Source of the DNA: CAWBRT01 sp050015355
Lineage (GTDB): Bacteria > Acidobacteriota > Terriglobia > Terriglobales > Acidobacteriaceae
Assembly (NCBI GenBank): GCA_050015355.1
Contig: JBEKBO010000186.1
Location: 1 to 6,378 of the forward strand
Length of the DNA: 6,378 nucleotides
Reading direction: 5' to 3'
Positions within the stretch are counted from its first letter, which is position 1, and every line of letters begins with the position of its first letter. Made by a program: the position numbers and the translations under genes. The notes beneath the pieces are model-generated. The model saw nothing but the letters and a program-made list of their open reading frames with translations, was not told the origin of the DNA and searched no databases. Positions 1 through 6,303 of the stretch are shown piece after piece.

Positions 1-1529
1 TCGGGCATAAGCGCTTGCGGCCTGTTCTCGCCGAATATCACCGCTGTAAACATGAAGATGTCTGTGTTCTCATCCTTCCAGCAGCCGGAGCGCATACCCG
101 CCTTGGCGCAGGTTTCTTCCAGAAACCTCTGCCGATCCCATCTTTCTTCAACCGGCACCTGCGGAAGCAAAATGCCCTCGTACGCACCGTTCTTCATCAG
201 CAAACCGTGCTGGCCAACCTTAATCTGTCGAATGTCCAACACACGCCGAAGGGGCGACAGCACTGAGATTTCATACTCAAGTTTCGGCAACTCCGAGGCT
301 GATACCGGCTGGAATCGGGAATCGCGCAGGGCGGCCAGCGTGGCCGTGTCACGCACGGTCATGTATAGAGGTTTAACCGCAGAGGTATAGCCGATGCACC
401 CCCGCAGTTCTCCCGATTCGCGCAGGGTCACGAACGCACCGCGCTCCTGAATCAGCGCTTCGCTTGCGCTCGCAGTTGGTTCATACGCCTTTTTCTCCCG
501 TACCGCATACTCCACCGACTTGCGAGCCAGAGTGAGCAGTTCGTTTTTCTCGTGGCCATTCAGTGAGAACTGCGGTTCTACTGTCTTGCCGCTTTGAGTT
601 TTCAAAAAAACGTCCGCGCTGTATCCGACCACGCGCGAGTGATCACCTGCGGTATCGCCTGAATTGGCGTACTTGAGCACCAGCGCTTGGTTCGCTCCCA
701 TGCGTTCGGCAGCAATCATTGCGGCTACGATGGGGGCGCCGCCACAGGCTTCCCAGATCTGCGCCTCAAAGTTCCGCGACATGCTGAAGTAGTCCCACGC
801 CTGCAAGGCGTTCAGGGTTTTATGGTCGATCTTCACAGCTTCGTCGTAGGGGTGATAATGGGATAAATCGGAACTGGCCACTATCAGAACGTCGTTGCCT
901 TGGACCATCTTCGCCAGGGCTACTCCCAGAGCACGGCTGTTTTCATAGCTCTGATCTCCCATGACGACGGGCACGAGTTCGAAGTCACCCAGCACCCGTT
1001 GCAACCACGGCAACTGTACCTCGAGCGCATGCTCAGCGCCCTTCGGCGTGGGAACATGCCCTTGGCTGGAAAGTCGGAAGGTCGGGCTCATTTTAGCCAG
1101 CTGTTTTGCAAACGCTTTGTCTACCCGAACTGTCCCGAGCGGCGTCGCGTAGGCGTCGCCATCATAGATTGACGTGAAATCAAATGGCTCGTAATGCGAC
1201 GGGGCAATCACGACAACACGCGAAAACTTACGCCCTTTCAGCGCCGCGTAAGTGTAGGCAGCGACGGGGCCGGAGAATTGATACCCGGCGTGAGGTGCAA
1301 CCACAGCGAGGATCTGGCCGTCGATCGGCGGCGGAGACGCATGCGCCAACATGTCATCAATCATCGCCGAAAGTGTCTTTGGGTCGGCCGGATAGAAGCT
1401 GCCGGCGACAGCGGCTTGTCTCACGTTCTGCGGATTGGCAGCACGGGCGTGCTGCAGTGCCTCAATCGCCAGTATCGCAATGAGTAGAGCCGCCAGCCAA
1501 TACATTTTGGAGCGCATCTTGCTATTCAT
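1..1529 (-). CDS. MEMO-AMMECR1 fusion protein (AmmeMemoRadiSam system proteins B and A), partial at its C-terminus
   Basis: The frame is open from ATG 1529 to base 1 with no stop: 509 codons seen. Residues 5-27 form a basic start plus hydrophobic core (WLAALLIAILAIEAL), followed by A28-R29-A30, a good signal peptidase I site, so Sec export is likely. Residues about 38-310 are a MEMO domain (class III extradiol-dioxygenase fold) with the four expected metal-site residues: H80 in APHAGY, H112 in APSHYE, H224 in SSDLSHYH and C262 in ACGGAPI. Residues about 325-505 are an AMMECR1 domain, with LRGCIG at 375-380, RDSRFQPV and EISVLSPL. The sequence reaches the usual end of AMMECR1, so only a few codons are probably missing. 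GAGAGGAG lies about 9 bases before the ATG, and the gene begins 23 bases after the radical SAM gene. The biochemical role is unknown; MEMO-family proteins have been reported to bind metal. Family assignment is firm; export is inferred. Confidence 0.93.
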   Translation of the reverse strand, partial: MNSKMRSKMYWLAALLIAILAIEALQHARAANPQNVRQAAVAGSFYPADPKTLSAMIDDMLAHASPPPIDGQILAVVAPHAGYQFSGPVAAYTYAALKGRKFSRVVVIAPSHYEPFDFTSIYDGDAYATPLGTVRVDKAFAKQLAKMSPTFRLSSQGHVPTPKGAEHALEVQLPWLQRVLGDFELVPVVMGDQSYENSRALGVALAKMVQGNDVLIVASSDLSHYHPYDEAVKIDHKTLNALQAWDYFSMSRNFEAQIWEACGGAPIVAAMIAAERMGANQALVLKYANSGDTAGDHSRVVGYSADVFLKTQSGKTVEPQFSLNGHEKNELLTLARKSVEYAVREKKAYEPTASASEALIQERGAFVTLRESGELRGCIGYTSAVKPLYMTVRDTATLAALRDSRFQPVSASELPKLEYEISVLSPLRRVLDIRQIKVGQHGLLMKNGAYEGILLPQVPVEERWDRQRFLEETCAKAGMRSGCWKDENTDIFMFTAVIFGENRPQALMP

Positions 1530-1552
1530 ATGCGAATGCTCCTCTCGCGCTC

Positions 1553-2800
1553 TCATGCGTGCCAAACACCAGGAATTGGCTGCTGGCAGAATGGGCAACT
1601 GCCCTTGCGGATTAGCATCTTACTCGCCGTGAACCCGACGCGTTCTACCAACATGCGGTGGCACTTCGGGCAGTAAGTATTTTGCGCTGCATGTCCCGGC
1701 ACATTGCCGATGTATACGTAGTGCAGCCCCTCGGCGTCGGCAATTGCCTTGGCACGCTCCAGAGTGGGCACCGGCGTTATGGGCAAGTTCTTCAACAGGT
1801 ATTCCGGATGAAATTGCGTGAAATGTACCGGCACATCCACACCCAGGTTTGTCTTGATCCAGCGCGCCAGGCCGCGAAATTCGGAATCGCTGTCGTTGAG
1901 AGTCGGCACCACCAGGTAAACGATCTCCGTCCACTTGCCCATTTTTCGCAGCGTGACCAGCGAATCCAGCACTGGCTTCAACTCACCGACAACGACGTCC
2001 CGGTAATACGCCTCCGAGAACGCTTTTAGATCGATCTTGACCGCGTCCATCTTCCCGTAGGCCGTCTTCAGCGCCTCCTCTTGCATGTAGCCATTCGACA
2101 CGACCACGCTGTGGACGCCGGCTTCGTGCCCGGCATCGGCTGCATCCATCAGGTATTCGCTGAAGACCACCGGCTCGCTGTAGGTATAGGCAATCGTCGG
2201 GCAGTGGTACTGTTTTGCTAGTTCGGCAATTGCTTTTGGGGGAGCATAATCGGCCGGAACCTGTTCCGGACGTGCTTGCGAGATATCCCAATTCTGGCAG
2301 AACTTGCAGTTCACATTACAGCCGGCCGTGGCGAGCGAGAAAGCCAGCGTCCCCGGCAGGTAATGGAACAGGGGCTTCTTCTCGAGGGGGTCAACGTGTG
2401 CTGCACACACGCGCGAGTACACCAGCGAGTAATAGGTTCCGCCACGATTCTCCCGCACACCACAATATCCGCGCTCTCGATCTCCCACCGTACATTCGCG
2501 CGGGCACAGCTTGCACTTGATCTTCTGGTTTTGAAGTTTCTGGTAGAACTTGGCTTCGACGGTGAATCGCGAATCATCCTGCTTCTGCGGACCAGCCCAC
2601 GACGGGATCGCGACGAGGGGCTGGGCAAATTCGCAGACGCCTAGAGCTGCTCCTGACGCCAGAGCGCACTTCAAGAACGAACGGCGATCGAGCAGGCACG
2701 AGAACGGGCTTCGCTCACCGCGGACAGCAGGACCCCCGTCTCCACCTGCGCCGTCGGCTGGGACCTTTATGCCTTCTTGCGCATCGAACTCACGCGACAT
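1553..2800 (-). CDS. amrS: AmmeMemoRadiSam system radical SAM enzyme with a Tat-like N-terminus
   Basis: 415 residues. The radical SAM cluster motif CxxxCxxC is C161-C165-C168 (GCNVNCKFCQNW), binding the [4Fe-4S] cluster that cleaves S-adenosylmethionine. Family hallmarks surround it: an N-terminal cysteine set C96, C99, C103 and C113 (CKLCPREC, GYCGVR), VDPLEKKPLFHYLPG at 136-150, and a C-terminal zinc-ribbon-like pair C377/C380 and C402/C405. The enzyme is related to pyruvate-formate-lyase activases; its substrate is unknown, but it is regularly encoded with MEMO and AMMECR1. Unusually, residues 39-44 read RRSFLK followed by a hydrophobic stretch ending PLVA, a twin-arginine signal preceded by an unusually long 38-residue lead. 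The start is supported by GAGGG about 6 bases before ATG 2800, and I saw no usable start nearer the twin arginine. It begins 25 bases after the DUF362 stop. It ends TGA. Enzyme identity is firm; the exported location is inference. Confidence 0.95.
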   Translation of the reverse strand: MSREFDAQEGIKVPADGAGGDGGPAVRGERSPFSCLLDRRSFLKCALASGAALGVCEFAQPLVAIPSWAGPQKQDDSRFTVEAKFYQKLQNQKIKCKLCPRECTVGDRERGYCGVRENRGGTYYSLVYSRVCAAHVDPLEKKPLFHYLPGTLAFSLATAGCNVNCKFCQNWDISQARPEQVPADYAPPKAIAELAKQYHCPTIAYTYSEPVVFSEYLMDAADAGHEAGVHSVVVSNGYMQEEALKTAYGKMDAVKIDLKAFSEAYYRDVVVGELKPVLDSLVTLRKMGKWTEIVYLVVPTLNDSDSEFRGLARWIKTNLGVDVPVHFTQFHPEYLLKNLPITPVPTLERAKAIADAEGLHYVYIGNVPGHAAQNTYCPKCHRMLVERVGFTASKMLIRKGSCPFCQQPIPGVWHA

Positions 2801-2825
2801 GTTGAACCCTCAAGCACGCACCCGC

Positions 2826-3836
2826 CTACACCTTAACAACCGCGATTCTCTTGGGATCATTCGTGCCCAGTCGATGCTGTGCATCAGCAGCGGTCGCGAT
2901 GTAGTGTGGTGCTCTGCCATCGCCTTCCAGCGTCTTCAATCCTTGCTCGGCTCGCTTGCACTCAATGATTTGCCAGCCGGTGTAGTCGAGCGCGACGGGA
3001 TCATGCGAAACGATCAGGGCATTGTTCTTCCAACTGTATTCCGGCTTGTATCCCGGTCCGCCTTCGTACGATGCCGTCGTCGCGTCGCAGATGGTCAATC
3101 GCATCTTTGTTCTGATTTCCGGCAGCATGTTCAAGTCTGCGATGTACGGATTGCAGCCGTTGGGGTGGTACTTGTTCGGGTTATGAATGACGCCATACAT
3201 GTTTTTCAGGGCGATGGTTACGCCGGCGCCATCATGGTCTTTCAGCACAGGGACATTGATCAGGACGTTGCAGCGTCGCGTCAGAATCTTCGACAACCGG
3301 CTGCCAATACTGCCATGAGTGACCAGCTCTTGTTCGTAATCAACTCGATCGGTGCCAAAGCATTGAACACGGTTTCCGCCCGTCGACACATGGAATCCAG
3401 TGTGTTCCAGTTCGTCGCTGTCGCGGTCCCAGACCACGATATCGTTCGCCTTGATTCCGGCCTCCTGCAACCGCTCGCAAATGGCTTCGACGAGCTGAAG
3501 GTTGCTGGAGAATCCGCGTCCTCCAAGTGCATTTACTTTCAGCCCCACCGTCTCACCCGGGCGGAACAGCTTCTTCCACGTTTCAATCGGATTATCGCCG
3601 TCGAAAAAAGTCTGCATGGCACGATCCAGGAGGCTCAGCATCCGGCGCGAATCCACCGTGGTGCCCACACCACGCAGCATGGCATCACGCGCGATCACAA
3701 CCCTGGATTTTGCGAGCGCCGCTCCTTGTTCTGCTGCTGCGAGCAGTCCCATCCTGCCGCTTGTATGCAGAACCGCAGCGCCAGTGAGGCACTTCTTCAG
3801 AAAATCCCGCCGACTGGTGCTGCGCATTGCGCTCAT
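2826..3836 (-). CDS. Tat-signal DUF362 domain protein
   Basis: 336 residues. Residues 8-15 are SRRDFLKK, a near-ideal twin-arginine motif, followed by CLTGAAVLHTSG and a cleavage region around LLAAA, so export of a folded protein is likely. The rest is a DUF362 domain: PGETVGLKVNALGG (93-106), VLINVPVLKDHDGAG (191-205) leading into ALKNMYGVIHNP, and SHDPVALDYTGW (277-288). DUF362 has no settled function; some members carry ferredoxin-like Cys clusters, and none is visible here. GGAGAA about 7 bases before ATG 3836 decides the start over the in-frame ATG at 3827. It is the first gene of the tight cluster with the radical SAM and MEMO-AMMECR1 genes, so a shared role is plausible. The long plus-strand frame opposite it is a shadow. 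Family confident, function unknown. Confidence 0.92.
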   Translation of the reverse strand: MSAMRSTSRRDFLKKCLTGAAVLHTSGRMGLLAAAEQGAALAKSRVVIARDAMLRGVGTTVDSRRMLSLLDRAMQTFFDGDNPIETWKKLFRPGETVGLKVNALGGRGFSSNLQLVEAICERLQEAGIKANDIVVWDRDSDELEHTGFHVSTGGNRVQCFGTDRVDYEQELVTHGSIGSRLSKILTRRCNVLINVPVLKDHDGAGVTIALKNMYGVIHNPNKYHPNGCNPYIADLNMLPEIRTKMRLTICDATTASYEGGPGYKPEYSWKNNALIVSHDPVALDYTGWQIIECKRAEQGLKTLEGDGRAPHYIATAADAQHRLGTNDPKRIAVVKV

Positions 3837-3958
3837 AAGGGTTCTCCGGTGAACCCACGACTAGCTCCGAGGATCAGTTTGTGGAAAGGCACGACTTCAG
3901 TCGCTAAGGTAAAACTGTTCAACGCACAGCGGTAATCTTCGAAACGGGTCCTCATCAT
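3833..3958 (-). other. Possible 41-codon leader frame overlapping the DUF362 start by ATGA
   Basis: The frame runs from the first of two tandem ATGs (3958) to a TGA that shares ATGA with the DUF362 start codon, the arrangement typical of translational coupling. A GAGG lies about 11 bases upstream, which is a weak match. The product contains ATEVVPFHK. I recall that string appearing often in translated intergenic repeats of Acidobacteriota, so the frame may be repeat-derived and not a real gene. No domain is recognised. Confidence 0.2.
3878..3904. repeat. Possible degenerate copy of an acidobacterial intergenic repeat
   Basis: The plus strand reads GGAAAGGCACGACTTCAGTC, with a short hairpin CGAC-TTCA-GTCG. 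In intact copies, as I remember them, the palindrome is longer (GGCACGAC-TTCA-GTCGTGCC); here the right arm is lost after GTCG. Only one copy lies in this window, so repetition cannot be shown from it. The assignment rests on memory. Confidence 0.25.
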
Positions 3959-3975
3959 GGATTGAGCCGCCTCAA

Positions 3976-3981
3976 ACTATA
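3976..3981 (-). promoter_or_regulatory. Candidate -10 element (TATAGT) upstream of the DUF362 operon
   Basis: On the minus strand TATGTATAGT sits about 140 bases before the DUF362 start, in the gap after the BtuF-like gene. TATAGT matches five of six bases of a sigma-70 -10 box. No good TTGACA-like -35 box lies 16-18 bases upstream, so this is only a candidate. It would let the three-gene cluster be transcribed separately from the gene before it. Confidence 0.2.
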
Positions 3982-4033
3982 CATACCGCAATCCGTGTGA
4001 CTTTTCAGTGACGAACAGCACTTCTGGCGATTA

Positions 4034-4627
4034 TCACCCGGTAAGCCGCAGCTGGATAGGCGCGGGAGTGTTCAGCAGTTCGTCGCGGATGCAGAAGACG
4101 CGCCCAGACTTACTGGCCGGCAGGTCTTGCCAGCCGCGCTGTCGGATTGTTTTTTCCAGCGGCACGCGATCTCCGGCGCCGCACCAGGCAGCCACCAGCA
4201 CGTCCGGCGCGGCCCGAAGAACCTCCTCCGCATTAGTCTGCACGCCCGGAGGGCCGACAAATTCTCCTCCAGCGGCCTCCACCAGTTCGGCCACCCAAGG
4301 TTGCGAACGGATAATAGGTTTGCCCCACTCCTCACAGAACACCTTGGGACGAGTGGCTACCTGGGATGCAGTACGGCGGACTTGTTCGATCTCGGCTTGC
4401 ATGGCACAAATGACGGCTTCAGCGCGTTCGAAGCGGCCGATGATGCCGGCAATCATGGCGATATCCCGGTAGATGTCGGCGAGACTGTGCGGGGCTAGCG
4501 CAAGGACTGGAGTGCCCGTTTTCAGAATCTCCGCAAGCGATGTCGCTTGGTACGGCACCGAAGCGATGACCAGGTCGGGTCGGGCGGCGACAATCTCGGC
4601 CGATTGTGAGTTCCAAGAGTCCTTCAC
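4034..4627 (-). CDS. BtuF-like periplasmic-binding-protein (putative cobalamin-binding protein), probably incomplete
   Basis: Counting from the GTG at 4627 gives 197 residues; relatives are about 250-300. The sequence fits the TroA/BtuF class of ABC-transporter substrate-binding proteins: AARPDLVIASVPYQ, LALAPHSLADIYRDIAMIAG, KVFCEEWGKPIIRSQPWVAEL, AAWCGAGDRVPLEK and GRVFCIRDELLNTPAP. Proteins like this are often annotated as cobalamin-binding, but no BtuC, BtuD or corrinoid genes are visible here, so the ligand is uncertain. The GTG is not a convincing start: there is no Shine-Dalgarno at proper spacing, and family-like sequence continues in frame upstream (see the next feature). No signal peptide is visible. 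The C-terminus is also short, ending PIQLRLTG soon after NTPAP, where I would expect some 15-25 more residues; it ends at tandem stops TGA TAA. It may be a decaying gene, or one with a sequencing frameshift. Family likely; intactness doubtful. Confidence 0.65.
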   Translation of the reverse strand: MKDSWNSQSAEIVAARPDLVIASVPYQATSLAEILKTGTPVLALAPHSLADIYRDIAMIAGIIGRFERAEAVICAMQAEIEQVRRTASQVATRPKVFCEEWGKPIIRSQPWVAELVEAAGGEFVGPPGVQTNAEEVLRAAPDVLVAAWCGAGDRVPLEKTIRQRGWQDLPASKSGRVFCIRDELLNTPAPIQLRLTG

Positions 4628-4789
4628 GATGAGCCGCGAGCCGTCATTTACCTCCGCACAGACGGCCTGGCAATAACGGGTGCAGGCAACCAGCAGGTCA
4701 AGCGAGTTGAGCCGATCGAGGATAACGTCTACGCCGAGCTTCAGATGACGGCCCTGCCCTGTCCGCCTCGGTCGAAACGCAGAAATCCG
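4628..4789 (-). other. In-frame upstream coding extension of the BtuF-like gene with no ordinary start codon
   Basis: Between the TAG at 4792-4790 and the GTG at 4627 the frame stays open and encodes sequence typical of the family's N-terminal lobe: VDVILDRLNSLDLLVACTRYC, seen in pieces at about 4732-4670, where relatives have a motif like LVACTRYC. This frame contains no ATG, GTG or TTG; only CTG (4744) or ATT (4786) could start it. Further upstream, RISAFRP near 4789 resembles the usual family N-terminus, but some 12 extra, unlike residues separate it from the conserved part. A small indel or a non-standard start would each explain this. Confidence 0.55.
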
Positions 4790-5361
4790 CTATCTAACCC
4801 CAAAAGCTGCCCCTCCGACAGGGACTGCCCCAGCCACCCACAAACGCACAGGAGCGATTACAGCGGTCGGCGGGCTGGGAATGGGGCGTTGGGTCGTCGG
4901 GATGGTTCGCAACTTCTGCGGGGTTTATTGACCACCCTCCCTGCACCTTCCGCAACGAGTTCGCAACCATGAGAGGCAACCGCGACCGTTCACCGCTTCA
5001 AAAAGCCATTCTTTATGGCAAAATGACGGTCCCATGGTCGGCGCAGGGCGGTAAGGCATTTGCATCCGCTGGTGCACAAGCTACTGCGTCGTTCGGCTTC
5101 GCCCGAAAAACCAAGTTCCTCATTTGTCCGCGGAAGCCCAATCGGCACCCCGCAACGAAAAGCACGCGAATCGTTTGCCGGCCACGGGACCGTTGGAATC
5201 GGTCTTTGGCAAACTTGGTGACGACCTTGCAGGCACTTGAGCAATTGGGTAGGATTCGTATCGCTCACCATGCGCTGGAACTGATGATGCCGGCCGGGCG
5301 AGCGCCAGCTCCACATCGGGTGTACCTCAGTGCGCGGTATTCTGAGGGAAAGGATTCGATC
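4790..5361. other. Divergent intergenic region without a supportable gene
   Basis: This stretch separates the minus-strand genes from the plus-strand pair, so any promoters for either side should lie here. No recognisable protein appears on either strand. A plus-strand frame open from 4969 joins the 5362 gene in frame, but its upstream part has no family-like sequence. The 9-base word GTTCGCAAC occurs twice in direct orientation (4905-4913 and 4959-4967), with a related CCGCAACGA between. A weak sigma-70-like pair (TTGAGC at about 5238, TATCGC 16 bases later) is the best plus-strand promoter candidate, and it is poor. I saw no B12 riboswitch core. Confidence 0.5.
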
Positions 5362-5754
5362 ATGAGCAGCTCATCAACGGAATTCCACAAGATCTGGATC
5401 GAACAGTGTGCGGCGACCCAAGACATCCGCGAGAATTTCGGGCTGAAAGACGCATTGGATTATCTGATCGGCGAGAAACTGTTCAGTTTCGTAATGGCAT
5501 CAGAGCGCGATCCCGAGTTTGCCGCGGAGCTGCCGGCGTTCGTCGCCGAGATTCGGCGGCTCTTTGCGCCCGGGGAAATCCGCGAGTATCTCGACCACCT
5601 GGAGCGCGCGAAGTATCTTGCTCCCCCAGAGCCGGATCTGGAAAGCGATGATCTGGACGACGAGACCGAAGAAGAACCTTGGCTGGAAAATCCCGTTCTG
5701 GGCGCCGCCGAGTTATTGCGTTTTTCCCGCATCCGGCAACTCCTTCAACAGTAG
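5362..5754 (+). CDS. Conserved hypothetical protein with a very acidic segment, paired with a CcbP-type protein
   Basis: 130 residues from ATG 5362, preceded by GAGGGAAAGGA at good spacing; this is preferred over the in-frame ATG at 4969, because the intervening 131 codons look non-coding. The first 85 residues look helical and soluble (FHKIWIEQC, DALDYLIGEKLFSFVMASERD, EIREYLDHLERAKYL). Residues about 90-106 are an Asp/Glu-rich patch (PDLESDDLDDETEEEPW), followed by a short helical tail rich in Leu and Arg. There is no signal peptide or membrane segment. I do not recognise a named domain; I recall similar proteins annotated as hypothetical in Acidobacteriota. The CcbP-type gene follows after 20 bases, so the two are probably co-transcribed. 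The acidic patch could bind cations, which would fit a calcium-related partner, but that is speculation. Confidence 0.8.
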   Translation: MSSSSTEFHKIWIEQCAATQDIRENFGLKDALDYLIGEKLFSFVMASERDPEFAAELPAFVAEIRRLFAPGEIREYLDHLERAKYLAPPEPDLESDDLDDETEEEPWLENPVLGAAELLRFSRIRQLLQQ

Positions 5755-5774
5755 AGGTAAAGGCTACCAAAGTA

Positions 5775-6143
5775 ATGGCGAAACCAAAAAGAGACCCGAT
5801 CCGGGAGGACCGTATCCACGAAGAAGTCATCGTGGACGCAAACGGGCCGGAAGAGCAGGCCATGGGGTGGTATTACTACCTGGAAGACAAACTGCGATTC
5901 CCGTTTCAAGCCAAGTGCATCGTTTCCAAAGTGGTTTCGCCGCTCCGGAAGGGGGAAACCGTCGAAGTACGGCGCATGGCGCCCGAAGAAGCGTGCTCAA
6001 GCGACATGTTCGTACTGATCCGCTGGCAGGGTCGCAATATGGCGGTTCCCCTGTCTCAACTGGTTGCCATTGACGCGGGCGAATCGACAACCGAAGCCGT
6101 CGGCGATTGGCATTACTGGGTGGCGCAAGGTTACTGTTTCTGA
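5775..6143 (+). CDS. CcbP-type calcium-binding protein family member
   Basis: 122 residues. The sequence GWYYYLEDKLRFPFQAKCI at 31-49 is the hallmark of the family named for the cyanobacterial calcium-binding protein CcbP (Pfam Calci_bind_CcbP). It is followed by GETVEVRRMAPEEAC (60-74), FVLIRWQGRNMAVPLSQL (79-96) and a C-terminal DWHYWVAQGYCF. The protein is small, acidic and apparently cytoplasmic, with no signal peptide. In Anabaena CcbP binds Ca2+ and affects heterocyst formation; in a bacterium without heterocysts the role would be general calcium buffering or something else. ATG 5775 is preferred over the upstream in-frame ATG at 5679, because the longer form would overlap the preceding gene; the nearest purine-rich stretches (GAGGT, AAGG) are rather far upstream, so initiation may be weak or coupled to the preceding gene. 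The family call is good; calcium binding is inferred. Confidence 0.85.
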   Translation: MAKPKRDPIREDRIHEEVIVDANGPEEQAMGWYYYLEDKLRFPFQAKCIVSKVVSPLRKGETVEVRRMAPEEACSSDMFVLIRWQGRNMAVPLSQLVAIDAGESTTEAVGDWHYWVAQGYCF

Positions 6144-6161
6144 AGCAGACGAGCTGGGTCG

Positions 6162-6180
6162 GAGCCACGGACGTTGGCTC
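6162..6180 (+). other. Short hairpin after the CcbP-type gene
   Basis: GAGCCA (6162-6167) and TGGCTC (6175-6180) form a perfect 6-base-pair stem with a 7-base loop, 18 bases after the CcbP stop. No U-run follows, so it is not a standard rho-independent terminator. It could stabilise the transcript end or be chance. Confidence 0.25.
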
Positions 6181-6204
6181 GCATGACTGGAATTGAGGAA
6201 GCGC

Positions 6205-6303
6205 ATGACCAAGCGTCAGTCAAGATCGCAACCCACGTGGACAGATGTCAAAGCAAGGAGTGCCTGCTGGAGACAAAATCCGCAACCATTCTCCAGTTTC
6301 TAG
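6205..6303 (+). pseudogene. 5' remnant of a hypothetical gene (starts MTKRQSRSQPTWTDVKA), truncated
   Basis: ATG 6205 has a strong Shine-Dalgarno (TTGAGGAA, about 6 bases upstream). The first 17 codons resemble the start of an uncharacterised bacterial protein several hundred residues long that I recall beginning with KRQ...P.WTDVKAKL. After DVKA (about 6255) the frame continues as RSACWRQNPQPFSSF and stops at TAG 6301-6303. Those last 15 codons are the IS110-like transposase sequence read in the wrong frame. The gene therefore seems cut off at 6255 by a recombination or insertion event. The function of the original protein is unknown. The start is well supported; the family resemblance is from memory. 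Confidence 0.45.

Noticed and set aside
2630..2650. Lipoprotein signal (LGVC, Cys56) in the radical SAM N-terminus
   Set aside because: The residue before the Cys is Val, which does not fit a normal lipobox; the twin-arginine reading explains the region better.
2550..3935. A 461-codon plus-strand open frame opposite DUF362 and the 5' end of the radical SAM gene
   Set aside because: It lies antisense to two well-recognised genes with clear domains and ribosome binding sites, and its own translation has no recognisable motif; it is a GC-driven shadow frame.
4790..4980. Cobalamin riboswitch upstream of the BtuF-like gene
   Set aside because: I looked on the minus strand for the B12-box (like AGCCAGGAGACCTGCC) and the GCCACTG and GGGAA core segments; only loosely similar GC-rich words such as GGCAGTCCCTG were found, not in the required order.
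5001..5019. Minus-strand terminator: GCCAT-AAAGA-ATGGC followed by TTTTT
   Set aside because: The stem is only five base pairs and no minus-strand gene upstream of it is available to terminate.
4969..5361. N-terminal extension of the 130-residue protein from ATG 4969
   Set aside because: The 131 extra codons look non-coding (mixed basic, repetitive composition, no motif), while ATG 5362 has a good Shine-Dalgarno and begins where the family-like sequence begins.
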